Shown: in pieces, positions 47,902 through 59,721 of the stretch
Layout of the letters: each line of letters begins with the position of its first letter
How positions within the stretch are numbered: the first letter of the stretch is position 1
Assembly (NCBI GenBank): GCA_015501075.1
Contig: JADNYJ010000031.1
Coordinates: 124,001-188,000, forward strand
DNA length: 64,000 nucleotides
From: Gymnopilus junonius
Lineage: Eukaryota > Basidiomycota > Agaricomycetes > Agaricales > Galerinaceae
Reading direction: 5' to 3'
Program-made: the position numbers and the translations under genes
Notes under the pieces: model-generated
The model's input: the letters and a program-made list of their open reading frames with translations, nothing else
Told to the model about the DNA's origin: nothing
Database searches by the model: none

Positions 47902-48990
47902 TCATGCCCCCAGCTTTTTCAATACCTTGCTCTGTTCATTTTGAACGCTGACACCAGAGACACCACTCTATCGAGACTTCAGCATGCTTCTCCTTCCGAA
48001 CGACATCTTGACTCGCTTTTTTCAAGATGTCATCAATCGCCTTTGCCGTATTCATACTTCCTTGGGCAGTTTGCTTCACATAGTTTGTCACATAGGGGTT
48101 GACCACGGGCGTCTTCCCGGAAAGCGCAGATCTGGTTGCCTGTCCCTTCTAAGCTGGAGGTCAAGCTGAATATCTATCTTCTAGTTACCGACCTATTGAC
48201 GTCCTGGTCCACGAAAGTCATGTTATTGGAATGATTCAAAACGTCCTTAATCTCCTGATGGGATGGTCCAGGAAGGTCCTGGATAAATTATAATAAACCA
48301 TCAAATCAAACAGGAAAGCCCATAAATGGACTTACGAAGGTGATTTATATCCGGCTTTTTGCAAGGTATTAGCAACAAGCTGAGCCTCCAGAACGTGATC
48401 TGAGAAGAGTCCGTCTGTCAGTGTTCCATGGTTCCTGAATGGAAAAAAGCATGCTCATCACTTACCTGCATCTTTTCCTTTGGGAGGGGCGGATGGAGTT
48501 GTTACAGACTTAACATTCCCCGCCGTAGTGTCCTGGGTGTACGTCTTGCCACCCAGAGCAGTCATTCGATATGTACTCTTTTTCAGAGTCCCAGCGTTGA
48601 AAGTCGGCGTCTTTCAATCAATTTCCCTGGCTTCCAGGCCCTTTGTAAAATCCCAAAACTCGGACTCGGGAGACTTTTACATGACACTCTTAGCTCTGTA
48701 CTGGTGCCTGTAAGATGCGTAAATTGGCCTACGCTGCTGTAGCCATAGGAATGTCCAATGTATCCTTCTCCAATTTGCTTACCGTCCTCACCATTCACTT
48801 TTCTACCAGCAAGGCTGGGACCTGTAAGCGAAGACTGGTCAGAAAAACTATTTCCGGCAACATTCTAAGAGTTACTCACTTTCAGAGATGGCATTTGGGT
48901 CGGCGAATTGTCCAGGATCCTTAATACTAAGGGTATTTTTGGAGCGAACCAGTGGCCTGCAGTTTACAATTGCACTCTGAAATGCCGCAG
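47902..48990 (-). pseudogene. Decayed paralogue of the secreted lysine-rich protein
   Basis: On the minus strand the exons match those of 41274-42134 in order: STYRMTALGGKTYTQDTTAG, NVKSVTTPSAPPKGKDA then a donor, DHVLEAQLVANTLQKAGYK, IKDVLNHSNNMTFVDQDVNR, KGQATRSALSGKTPVVNPYV, MNTAKAIDDILKK and SGVSGVSVQNEQSKVLKKLG ending at 47902. One intron begins with gc (gcgagt). Upstream, the reading frame of the conserved block contains a TGA (48608 region) and a TAA near 48680, and no proper signal peptide start was found. An alternative 5' region (48700-48990) encodes unrelated sequence. A pseudogene is the best reading, but an altered first exon cannot be excluded. Confidence 0.6.
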
Positions 48991-50464
48991 CAAGCAAAAT
49001 AAAGCTAATAGCGGAACCTTTATGTACTCGAGGAGTTTGTCAAAATGAAGGAATTCACTGATAGGTCCTACAATTGAATTCAGGGTTTTATACTTACTTC
49101 AATGCCGGTCAACCCATTCGATCTGCTCAGTTATGCAATAGACGCCCACTAGGATCAGGATTGAGACAAAAGCTCCGGCGAATAACTATTGCCTAGATCA
49201 AAACTCTAGATAACAAGAACTCAATGATAGGTACTACTGTATGCTACTGTTATAGTCTTACGTCAAGCCACTGCTGCATCAGCAAAACGTGATTTTTACG
49301 GCATGAAAAAGCCAATTCTCTGATGCTTTGGCCCTCCATGGGCGATTACGTAGTACTGTACAGCATGCCATAACACCATAGCATGGGTTCTTTCATACAT
49401 AGCAACCATATGTGACTGCCGAGTTATATGGAGCTGTAAGAAGTGTTACGTCAGACTGAACCATTCAAAGAATTCCAGTTCTGCTGAAAGATGCAGACAC
49501 GAAGATGCAAGGCAGTGCGCCACACTGAATCCTGATTGATATTAAGTTGCCATATATAGGTTTGACTTAAATGATCATCGAGGCAGGGTTCTGTTGTATT
49601 AGTAGCCCGCATCTACACTTATTGCATGTAGTAAAAATGTTAAGTATAGCCTAGGTATATTCGCATTACGTATATTACGATTGACTTTGAAATTCTCTGG
49701 CAGCTGGCTGCATTGGTAGACCGATTCTGATGGCATATCGAGGCATCTTAATGCACACTAATTTTCGAAGCTGCGTAAAAAATCTTGGAACTTTGTTAAT
49801 GCCTTGTACTTTTTTGCTTTTTAATTTAGCTCAGGCATTTTCTCGAGCCGGGATAATTCCTCCAGCCTTGCTCTATTTCGTAAATTTGAAGGTGCCAACA
49901 TCTTCCCTTAGGTGCAGAATAAGCACAAGTATGGAAGGCCGCGTAGAGGTTACATCCATAACTTTATATGCTTAGAAACATCCAGTCTCCGTGCGCAGAT
50001 AAGGTGCGTTCTAAGGAGTTGGTACTTCTGACGCACTACCTGGAAGTACTTATTCTACTCAATGAACAACTTGAAAAATCCCTCAATTTTATTCTCGTAA
50101 GTATGCTGCCATATTATCAGAACATTCCAGCAGCGAATTTACTACTTATATTCAAAAAACTTGGAGCATCTCAAAGCTAAGCCAGAAGGCGGACGCAAAT
50201 TAAAGCTGACTCCAGCCTACAGAATCAGATCATAGATGGTCCTAATAAGGTGGCTAGACTTCAGGATCCCAATGAAGCTGTTAAACATAGAACTAAATCA
50301 AGATCTATGACTTTAAGAACATCGGTATTAAGGTCGTAAATTAAGTCTTCTAGACAGGTTGAGTGCAGAAAGCTAGAGTTGAGAGTAAGTAGAAGTACCA
50401 GTAAGAACGGACTCTGGACCGGACTCCGAAAATGCCGGCAACTGTGCTTTGAATATCGACTGTC
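48991..50464. other. Intergenic region
   Basis: About 1.5 kb of AT-rich DNA without a supportable gene on either strand. Short open frames lack codon pattern. No repeat stood out. Confidence 0.35.
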
Positions 50465-52521
50465 ATGTCAAATCGACTGGGATCTCCAAGTCGGCACCCT
50501 TCAACTACACAACTACCAGGAGGCAGTCGTAAGCCGACACGTCTCACATCTCTCGGGATACCTAAGCGCAGAAATGTTCCCCCAATGTCCCGCCGAGCGT
50601 CGGTGGCGGGTCTGACGTCAGGGCAGAAAGCCCAAAGAACATCCAAGACGATACAAAGGCTCGTGGAACTCCCTTCTGCTCCTCAAACACGACCTTTATT
50701 GGCTGAAACTGATGATGAATTGACGCTGGGATATGAGACGGAGGCGGGCGTGCGGGAATACAAGAGCCAGGCGGAGCGGATGACGAAGGACCAGCGAAAG
50801 CAGGCTGGGTTCAAGAGGATCACGGCCTATTGTGTTGCAGAGTCTTTCAAGATGAAGTTGCTGGCGTCATTTCTCAAGAGGGAGCACAACGTGTCCCCCA
50901 GGGCGTTCGATGAGGCGTTGTATGTGGTGAGTCCTATGTCAATTTTGCTTGGTTTCGCAGTGTTAACCAGGTTTCGCCTAGATGTATCACTTGCCTCTTC
51001 TACCGGGATATGGTCCCAATGCCAACATACGTTCCTCCGCACCAAGCAAGCTGAAAACGGGAAAATCATATAATGCCCATCTCTCTGAAGCAGAAGAAAA
51101 TGGGTATCAAGGACAATACTTCACTTCGCCAGACGAACAATCGTCTAGCACCCATTTGCAAGGCTATATCTCTTCTAGTTCTCCTGTACAAGCCCGAAAT
51201 TCAAGACTCGCTGAGGCCTCGGCCCCTATTTTAGGCCCCCCTCCACAAACATTTGAGGAATCCGAACCAGAACCTGGCTTTGCGACAGAACCAGAAACAC
51301 CTTCCACGGAGTCACAGAAGGACTTTGCTCCTACCCCAGCTGAGCCGGATCCAGGAGCAGAAACAGACCCTGGGACTTATGTACGTTGGAAGTCTCCAGT
51401 GGAAGACATGGATGAACCAGAGCATTCGGGCAAGAAGGGCAAGGACGCCGAAGAGGATGTCGCAGAGGCGGTATTTTTCGAATACGGCGTGGTTGTTTTC
51501 TTCGGAATGGAGGAACAGCACGAGAGAGATATCATTGAAGACATCGACAACGCGGGGATTATGAAACGAAAACTGAACGGAGACGACTGGGAAATCGAGG
51601 AATGCCATTATGCAGTTTGTGTTTCCTTAATCTCAAGCTTTATACCTCGTGCTAAAATTCACTAGTTAGACCCACATATAGCCTATCCACGTATCTACAA
51701 CGATTTCTTCAGTAAGGCTCCTTTTACTCGCGACTTCTTCCCTGGCCAACTAACGCCACTCAATAGCCCTCAAATCCCGTTCGCACCTGCTCAAGCTCTC
51801 CATCGCTCATGCTCTTGCCCAATCCACCCTTCTTGCCCGGTACGAAACAAACGCCCAGCGCGTCCTCTCATCTCCCTTGACCCTCTCAATACCTCAGCAA
51901 TTAGCAGTATCAGGAGCTCTGAAGCTGCGACGACATGACGCCCTCAAACTGACCGGTCGTCTGTTTAAGCTCCGACGAGACGTGAATTTGGTATCAAATG
52001 TCTTGGACGTGCCAGAGTTATTCTGGAGCGAGGCGAGCTTGAAGGATTTGTATGATGCAGTCAGGGAGTATATGGAAATTCGGCCGAGGGTGCAGGTATT
52101 GAATGAGAAACTAGGTGTGGCGAGTGATTTTGTGAGTGTTATTTTCATTTGACTTGCTCTGAGAGATTTTATTAATGTGCTCTTGACAGTTGGACGCCAT
52201 TCATGACCATCTCAATAATTCCTCCATGGAACGAATAACATGGATCATCATATGGTATGATTATGATTTTCTCGCGACTGTATAGTCTTTAACATTTTGT
52301 TGATAGGCTCATCGTTGTCGCGTGTGTGGTGGAACTTGTCAGTCTAAATTTCCATTTTACTTTCCTTGCCTATCCTGAACCTATCTCCTTTAACGCAGGG
52401 CGAAGTCGTCGCAAGGCTGGTTTTCCACGAAGTAAAATCTCGGTCTTTCATGTCTTCTATTCCGCCTCTTTCAAAAGAAGATTCATTACGGGCCCTAGAG
52501 CGTCTTATGGTCCAATCCTAA
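50465..52521 (+). CDS. RMD1/RMND1-family protein (DUF155)
   Basis: Members of this family (yeast Rmd1/Rmd8, human RMND1) are membrane-associated proteins linked to mitochondrial translation or to sporulation. Seven exons (50465-50926, 50982-51614, 51666-51711, 51767-52131, 52190-52254, 52307-52337, 52399-52521) give 574 residues in frame. The conserved core begins ITAYCVAESFKMKLLASFLK and runs through YHLPLLPGYGPNANIRSSAP, EAVFFEYGVVVFFGMEEQHE, DIDNAGIMKRKLNGDDWEIE, HIAYPRIYNDFFTLKSRSHL, VLDVPELFWSEASLKDLYDA and a C-terminal span RITWIIIWLIVVACVVE. The N-terminal 100 residues are basic and disordered; a Pro/Glu-rich loop of about 100 residues interrupts the core. The start has the best in-frame ATG before the core. 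Confidence 0.85.
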
Positions 52522-54406
52522 AAGAACTTTACTATAAACATTGTCCATGGCACTATCATCGTTCTTTCACAGTCTAGTACTCATCGGTTTACCACAATAT
52601 TCATGGACTCTGTTCTTATGTCTTGTTTTCCTTTTTTTCTTCTTGATCAATCTTGTACAGTATTATACCATTTTGCATTTAGGTCAGCAATGGCTAGTTC
52701 GTCTTTGATGACGAGGCGGCAATTTCATCAATAATATTGGATAGGTCGAACACTTCTTTATGGAATATCAAGCTATGTAGAAGAAGTCCGTTCATGATGA
52801 CCTCCTAATGTTGCAACACACCAAGCCTATCGTGATATACTCAAGGAAGTGCTCGCCAAGTACACCCTGGAGGAGAAAGATCCACCTGCAGTTTATGCCT
52901 TCGTTCCCAGAGCAAAGCATCCAGTTGAGGATAGTCAAACGCTTCGAAGTTTTAAGCGGCCACGTCAAAGCAAAGCTGGAGGTTCCTGTCATTAACAGGA
53001 CTCACTGGTTCAATGACTCAGAAGACAGGTGAAAAGGTGTAGCCAAGTCTCATATTAGGCTACAATCTCCGAAACCTTCAGCTTCCATGACTGTGAAAAA
53101 ATTTGACCATTGTACATTCGTAGGAGCAATCAAATAAATTTCATGTAGTAAGAGAACGACGTAACCTTGAACTGCTTGAGACTCTCAGTGAGAGCTCAAT
53201 TTCAAATAGTGCTGGGTTAGATTGCTCTCGGCCGATGTTATGTTATGTGAGATACCTCCCGGCTCTCTGTGATGTGAGATACCCATGTTAATAACTGTTA
53301 GATATATACGTCATAAATATTACATAAGCGGATTTTCTGCCGCTTTTTAAACGCGGAAAAGCGCAGGAAAAGGTCGAATTTGGCATCCCGAAGAAATTCA
53401 GGATTATGCAGCTGCGTGATTCGACGTATTTGAGATTATTTGATCCATATTTGGCTTCAGATGTCTGCCGTCAATGATTTTCCCATGCGCCATATGGGAT
53501 TTTCCAAGAATTTCCAGGAATTTGCTCCAGCCAAGCAAGAAAACGGTGCAAGATAGGTCTTTTGCCAGCATAAAATTGAGAGCCAAATCGAGAAGACGCC
53601 CAGGGTATATCACAGTATATCACAGCCAGTTTTCGACCCCTCCTTGTGAGATATGTTAATAACGTGTTTGTTACCTTGTTATATAACATTTGTGATGATG
53701 GGGTAAGTAACAAACCCTGCACTAATTTCAAAGCTGTCGGCACGTGGTTTACGTAATAACGGATACGTATGTCTTTCGCTCAACACCTTTAGCCTCGACT
53801 CGTCGAATCTCGATCTTTTTCTTATCAACCAACCAACACCCTGATTCATCAGCTGGCTTCCACCTGTACGTAGTTAGCTCTTTCGTGGAGAACCCCGGGG
53901 CTTCTTGTTCTCTGTGTGATCTTTTGTACTTCTAACTTGCTACAAACTTTAATAATTTCAAACCTTGAATATTGGTTGCTACTGGTTTCGTCCCACCGAT
54001 AGGACGCTCATATTCTTCGGCCTTAAGCGCCTTCAGGGTTACACCAGCGCTGAGTTTCCTGGCCTTTGTATGCCAAAAACGACTAGCACGAGATATTGAA
54101 AAGGGCACGTCAAATCTATTGGGTAAAGGGACACAACTCTCACAACACGGGCCTAGTGAAGAACCGACTCTCACAGGTGGAAAGATTTGGTAAGGGGCAC
54201 GCGAAGTGACTTTGGACACGAAAAAAGAGTTTTTCAAACAGGGCGTCCTATATTCGATATTGACAACACTTGACAGGTCGGGATTCAGCTCTGCCTAAGC
54301 ACCTGATGGAGCTTATTTTTGTTCCTAGCTTACATTTCCCAGATATTTAGCCATCTTCGTTACGCTGAAAGCTTACTTGAGCCCGACCTGACAAGTTACC
54401 TCCACG
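52522..54406. other. Intergenic region
   Basis: About 1.9 kb without a supportable gene. The word tgtgagatacc occurs twice (near 53247 and 53272) and tatatcacag twice (about 53609-53627). No family similarity was seen in any open frame. The final 200 bases are presumably the SLATT gene promoter. Confidence 0.35.
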
Positions 54407-55385
54407 ATGTCCTCCCAATCCCAACGCCCTACCATCATAATACGGCCCACAGACGACGCAGCACCTGTGCCACCATCAGTTCGTGAACGCGATCCTTTTT
54501 CATCCGTAGAGGGCAGTCCTCGCCGCGGTGATCATGAAGTCAAAGGAACAACGGGACAGATGCCTTCTACGTCGGCCAACATTTATGAAGCACCACCGAT
54601 TACCGTACGGCCTGATGATGGTAGCTCCGACAACCACACGAACGAGTCACCGCAGCATAATGTCAGTCAAGGTTTCCACGCCAGTTACGCGTCGCAAACG
54701 CGATCCCCCCGTTTTTCTGAAGGACGTTATCCTGATCCACGGCCTCCGATGCAACGGCGATCCACAAGAGAAACTCACACATCAAGTTACACGAACCCAA
54801 AGTTCAAAGCTGATGGCAGTGTTGAGATTGTAGAAGCCGGCTATGTTGTGTGTTGACTTGCGTCTGCCAAACCTAGTCTTTTTAACTGGTTTTACTTGCT
54901 AGGCATCTACCCTTTCCGATCGATTACAGCCTACAATCAACTCTGCCACCGAAGCGAAGAAAAATCCGCCAGGACGGCGACGTTGAATACCTGGGTTCTT
55001 AATGCCGCCATTGGCTTGCAAGTTCTTCTTGGTTCATTGACTACCGGTCTATCAGCCGTTGCGGCAACTGGAGGTAAATCGGTATGTGCTTGATGTTCGA
55101 CTTCAATGTATAACGCATCTAACTGCGCCAATATTAGAGCGCTGTACAGACAACTATTCTAGGCTCGTACCTTTCCTTCATTCCACAACAAGGGGCTTGA
55201 CTCGTTTCCAAATTTCTAGGCGGTTTGTCAACGATTGTAGCCTCTTACCTCGCCAAAGCCAGGGGTTCAAATGAACCTGACTTTTCCAATACTCGCGTCA
55301 AAAATCTTGAGCAGTTCTTAAGAGATTGTGATGCGTTCGTAAGGGATTATGGGCACGTGGTCACGGAAAAGGACGACGACGATTT

Positions 55386-56122
55386 CAAGGGGGTCCCGGG
55401 CCGTAAATCCCGGAACGTACCCCGGGCGGTTGGTTCCAAGTTGGTTCGGCCGTCAGGCTGTTAGAAAATTTTGGGAATACCCTCCATAGGGCACAAAATT
55501 GGTAGGAAATATAGCTCAGAAGTGACATACCAAAGTGGATTCATGCACAGAGCAAGTCTTGGATGTATATTTCATAGAGAAAAAGTAATAACTAGTCTGT
55601 AGACATGATATTGGAGGTTATTATATAATGATCAGATAAGATCAAGATAAGACAAAACATAGCCCAGACTACAGGCATAGGAGAGCGACGAAATCTACAC
55701 TTCGCAGTCTCAAAATAGGACGGAAAGGCATCATATACAAGGGCTGGATGATTTCTTGTGTGGCCTAAGGGTTGATCCGACTGCCGACGATGTAATTGAA
55801 TGCAAAAGACCTGGATGTGAGATGAGATGGGTGAGTATTCCTATGATTATTCACATATATTCTCCCTAACAAACTGAATCACTGTTTATCTCATTCTAGT
55901 ACCATCTAATATGTGTATCTGCGGATCAAGCGCCACACAATTGGGCTTGCAAGGCTTGTACGAAGTCCAAGAGTGGACGAGGAGGAAAAGTAGCATGGTG
56001 ATGATGTCATATTTCCTAATTTAGATATGCAGATCAATCACGTGAATGGGCAGTTGGTTCGAGGAGGCCGTTAGAAAAAATATGGAGGATAGTTGACCAA
56101 TTTATATCCTGGTACCCCCTTG
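55386..56122. mobile_element. DNA transposon (non-autonomous, 737 bases) with 8-base target duplication
   Basis: The left end reads CAAGGGGGTCCC and the right end, on the complementary strand, CAAGGGGGTACC, giving terminal inverted repeats with one mismatch in the first 12. The flanks carry the same 8 bases, gacgattt, at 55378-55385 and 56123-56130. An 8-base target duplication is typical of hAT elements and occurs also in some other cut-and-paste families; I cannot assign the family firmly. The inside carries a small coding remnant of a PHD-like finger (see 55742-56001) but no transposase catalytic block. The SLATT reading frame runs up to one end and away from the other. Confidence 0.8.
55742..56001 (+). 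pseudogene. PHD-like zinc-finger fragment inside the transposon
   Basis: Reading plus strand from about 55742, the sequence gives GLDDFLCGLRVDPTADDVIE, then C-K-R-P-G-C-E-M-R-W, an intron (gtgagt at about 55830 to ctag near 55900), Y-H-L-I-C, W-A-C-K-A-C and a stop at about 56001. The C-x4-C ... H-x2-C ... W-x-C-x2-C spacing is the C-terminal part of a PHD-type finger. Such fingers are common near transposon genes of Agaricomycetes. The rest of the gene is missing, so this is a remnant carried by the non-autonomous element. Confidence 0.5.
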
Positions 56123-56303
56123 GACGATTTAAACAAACAACTAATAGGCAAGAGAAAGCGCCTAGAAGAAATTCTAGGCAATATCAATGCTCCCGATACT
56201 AACAAAAGGTGAGAGCCTTTGCTTGCATTCATTTGTTCTGTTTGGGGCTAATACATCTCTGACTAGGGCCGCGACCACGGACAAGTCGGGATCTCCTGTA
56301 TAG

Positions 56304-56819
56304 TTGCGCTATCTTCCTTTTTTTCCTGGGAAACAGGTGTTCTTCAGCTTTCAAGCATTATTATACCCCGTACAGTATGTAGTTTTTCATCATGTTATTA
56401 TTCCCTGTTACTTTCAGATCTTCAGTTCCTCTCAGGGGAGTACTACAATACACGAAGAACAGTCTCCCCTTTCCCTCTAACGTTTCTCCGTGCGACTCCT
56501 TCCAGCATTCTAGGCATATCTGTCGGTTTGCTTTATGCCGTCAACAGCGTAAGGGCGCCTTCCAAAAACTAACACAGCTCTAGAAGAGGGGAGTCAGGAA
56601 CGTGAAGAAGGATTATTTTTTCCAAATTTCCGGGTCTGAATTTGACATGATCTCTATTATTCCTCCAGAGGTTTAACAAAGTCGGTTGGCTACGGGGACC
56701 TGCTTTTTTTCCCCAGATTTGCATCCCTTGGCGGGGTTTCACCAAAAGATTGCCTCATAGATTAGTAAGCAGAAATTTCCTTTTCCTTTTACGCCCATGA
56801 GTCATGAGCACATCTTCAG
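56304..56819. other. Short intergenic region
   Basis: About 0.5 kb, AT-rich, with T runs. Nothing recognised; includes the likely promoter of the following APH-like gene. Confidence 0.3.
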
Positions 56820-58266
56820 GATCTCAGAGCTCTGACTCTGAAGACGACCCGCAAGTCGAGTTCACTTCCAAAATCGTGGACTAGGATGCTCTCTCTTCCC
56901 TGCCCTGCAAACATTTTGATGTTGAGTCATCACTGGGGTGACCAACTTTCCGGAGGATACAATCTTGCCCGTTTTTTGCACCTGCATGACTCTCAAAATA
57001 CGACGCTCGTCGCCCGGGTACCTTTGAGATCCGAGGATGCTATGTCACCGACGCACGGTCGTGCCATTTCGAAACGCCTCGAGAGCGAAATTGCTACCAT
57101 GGATTACATTGAACGGTTCACAAACATACCCGTACCGCGTGTGTACCTTCATAGTGACCACTCAGAGCAGCAAGTACGGTCACCTTATCTTCTCATGTCG
57201 AAGGTTGAAGGTGTGCCTCTTGTTAAATTATGGGACAAGATGGACGACGACAAGCGGCTCGTTGTGCTGCGCCAGGTCATTGATATCATTTTGGAGCTCT
57301 GGTCCCATCGCTTTGATAAGACCGGTGCCCTGTTCAGACGACCTGAAGTGGGTGATGGAAGGGTTCCTGGTTCGTTGAATCTTCCTCAATGCTTTACGGA
57401 CCCGATGAGACTGATCCCGGGCGGTTCTTAAACACCATGTCTTACCGTCACGCTGCTGAATATTGGTTAGCCTACGCGAATGCAAAAATCCAAAGCATAC
57501 GCGATGAATGGTTTGGTAACAAAGATCAACTTGAAAATGCAGCCTTCTGGTTCATGCGCTCTCTCATTCCTGCCTTATACGACCCTTCTATCGATGCTCA
57601 ACTTGAAGGTTTCCCTCTAAATCATGGCGACTTCCACTCTCAGAACATCATGATCGCCACACCCACCCTCGTATTACTGCAGTGATCGATTGGGAACTTT
57701 CTGGCACGGATTTTTCAACAAGTTTGCTCAGTATCCTCTTTTTATCGTCGATCATCCGTACTGGAAAGACGACAACCCCTTGCGTGAGCGAAATGTACGC
57801 GATCAAGCTACCTTCGACCAGCTCATTCGTGAAGGGGAACAGAAGCGCAAGGCAGTCGGCAGCCTGCAACTTTCACGTCTCATTTGCGATAGCTATTGGA
57901 ATTTATCTCTTCCAGCAGGTGATGACAAATACTTTATGGATGTTCTCGCCAGTCTACCCTCTGCTCTTTAAATTCGTCTTTGGAGACGATACTGAAGATA
58001 GCGACGACGATGACGAAAGCAGTGACGAGGAGAAATTCTCATTCTCCACGGGGTACTATTGGGCACTTAGGACGAAGGGAATACTAAGGAAGGACGAGGA
58101 AGCTTTGGAAAAGGATCACTTAGTATGGCTCGAAGCAAGAGATGTTCTAGGCGAAGCCGAGGTTGGTAACAGGATGGAGAGGGCAGAATTCAAGGAACTG
58201 GTCTCGAGGCATGCAGACAGTTTCGCGGAAGGAGGCAAAGTATGTTCATGGTTGGAGTCGCAATAA
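56820..58266 (+). pseudogene. APH-like phosphotransferase gene with several frame breaks
   Basis: Reading in pieces the sequence is a fungal APH/protein-kinase-like phosphotransferase: ALSSLPCKHFDVESSLG, QLSGGYNLARF, TTLVARVPL, SEIATMDYIERFTNIPVPRV, SPYLLMSKVEGVPLVKLWDK, RHAAEYWLAYANAKIQSIRD, GFPLNHGDFHSQNIMI (catalytic H-G-D-F-H-x-x-N), then VIDWELSGTDF and QYPLFIVDHPYWK, and an acidic C-terminal part ending in WLESQ. The pieces are in different frames: changes near 56935 (L-G to D-Q), 57385, 57660, 57715 (T5 run) and 57950, plus a possible in-frame TAG at 56882, unless a 30-base intron spans it. Each piece is long and unbroken, so decay is either recent or the base calls are short in homopolymers. 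Confidence 0.7.
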
Positions 58267-58350
58267 AAATATTGTAGAACACCATTTCTCCAGAATTTAA
58301 ATAGCATTAAAATGAGCTGAAAATTTGTAAGACGCAAGGGTCGATCACGC

Positions 58351-59721
58351 ATGTTGTCGTTATCGATCGTCCGAATTCTCCGTCGGCCTTCACTCAACAT
58401 CTACAAGCACTGGTGTTCGAGTGCCGTCATGTCTCCAATTTCAGCCCAGCAGCAAAACATCTTTGTCGCCGTCGTGGGTGTCGGACTCGTAGGGTCGGAG
58501 TTTATCGACCAATTACTCTCAATCCCATCACAAGTGTCCCCATTCAAACTCATCTCTCTCACATCATCATCTCGAACTCTTTTTGTCGGCAAAGAGAGCC
58601 CCATCGCTCCGGATGCCCCTTGGAAGTCTCTCCTGGCAGCATCTTCAGCACCTCCTGACTTAAAAGAGCTTACTGCTCGTCTGACCCAGCTGGTAGCTGA
58701 GAAGGAACGGGTTGCGTTGATCGACAACACATCCTCGGAAGCAGTGGCTGCTCTATATCCGACTTGGTTGAAGGAGGGTGTCAATGTCATAACGCCCAAC
58801 AAGAAAGCCTTCTCCGGGGATGTAGAATTATACTCTGAAATCCTAAAGGCCAGTCGGGAGAGTGGAGCGAAGTTTTTGAATGAGGCCACTGTTGGCGCGG
58901 GTTTACCAGTCATAGCTCCTCTGAAAGAGTTAGTTGCTACTGGTGACAAGGTACGCAACTCTCTTTTTTTTTAAATGCTGCCGTCTTGAATAACTCCTCA
59001 TAGATTAAAAAAATTGAAGGTGTCTTTTCTGGGACGATGAGTTATATCTTCAACGAATTTTCAACGGGCAAACCAGACGGTCCCGCTTTCTCGTCAGTGG
59101 TGGCAATTGCAAAAGATAAAGGCTATACGGTAAGGCGCCGATCCTTTTCATGACAACGCTTAATCAAATCGGCGACTAGGAACCTCACCCAGCAGATGAC
59201 CTCAACGGCTTTGATGTCGCCCGAAAACTCACTATCCTGTCGAGGACAATCTCTTCCGCACCAACCTCGACTCCATCTACACTGCCCTCTTTGCAATCAT
59301 TTGCATCTGTGAAGATCGAATCTCTCATTCCTGCGCCTTTGGAAGGCATACCTACAGGAGAGGAATTCCTCAAACGTCTTCCAGAATTTGACGAAGAATT
59401 TGCAAAACTGCGAACTGAAGCGAGCAAGGAAAACAAAGTGCTCAGATTTGTCGGCGTGGTCGACGTTGCTGGCGGCCAGGTCAAAGCAGGCTTAGAAAAG
59501 TACGTTTTATATATACTTTCATTATTGTCGTTCCCGCCCTGAAGAAAGTATGAAGGTATCCTGTTGATCACCCTTTCGCAACATCACTTGGTGGATCAGA
59601 TAACATTGTCATGTTCCATACTGAAAGATATAGCCCCCGACCCCTCATTATCCAAGGGGCTGGGGCTGGAGCAGCCGTCACCGCTATGGGCGTGCTAGGC
59701 GACTTATTGAAGCTGACGTAA
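58351..59721 (+). CDS. HOM6: Homoserine dehydrogenase
   Basis: Catalyses NAD(P)H-dependent reduction of aspartate semialdehyde to homoserine, shared by methionine, threonine and isoleucine synthesis. Exons 58351-58950, 59004-59129, 59180-59499 and 59556-59721 give 403 residues, or 377 from the second ATG (58429). Seen: the Rossmann motif VGVGLVGSEFIDQLL, VALIDNTSSEAVAALYPTWL, VNVITPNKKAFSG, EATVGAGLPVIAPL, GVFSGTMSYIFNEF, K-G-Y-T/EPHPADDLNGFDVARKL (substrate-binding and catalytic region), SLGGSDNIVMFHTERYS and GAGAGAAVTAMGVLGD. The frame is intact. The 26 residues before the second ATG are basic and hydroxylated like a targeting leader, but most Hom6 proteins begin near the second ATG, so the start is uncertain. 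Convergent with the GNAT gene. Confidence 0.92.

Larger units (their letters stand above)
54407..56303 (+). pseudogene. SLATT-type 2TM membrane protein gene, interrupted by a transposon
   Basis: SLATT (SMODS and SLOG-associating) proteins carry two membrane helices and are predicted pore-type effectors in conflict systems; fungi have a related family. Exons: 54407-54847 (disordered, Arg/Ser/Pro-rich), 54903-55081, 55138-55162, 55220-55385, then after a 737-base insert 56131-56208 and 56267-56303. The core shows LQPTIN, WVLNAAIGLQVLLGSLTTGL (first span), then TTILGGLSTIVASYLAKARG (second span), VKNLEQFLRDCDAF, and after the insert KRKRLEEILGN, the usual charged C-terminal helix. The first lesion is one A short in an A-run near 54958-54966. 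The second is the insert. Counting bases, leaving out the insert plus one target copy keeps frame to the TAG at 56301-56303. One intron uses a GC donor (55163). Confidence 0.75.

Noticed and set aside
48715..48924. Signal-peptide-like plus-strand frame MRKLAYAAVAIG
   Set aside because: Antisense to the decayed secreted-protein paralogue; continues as non-conserved sequence.
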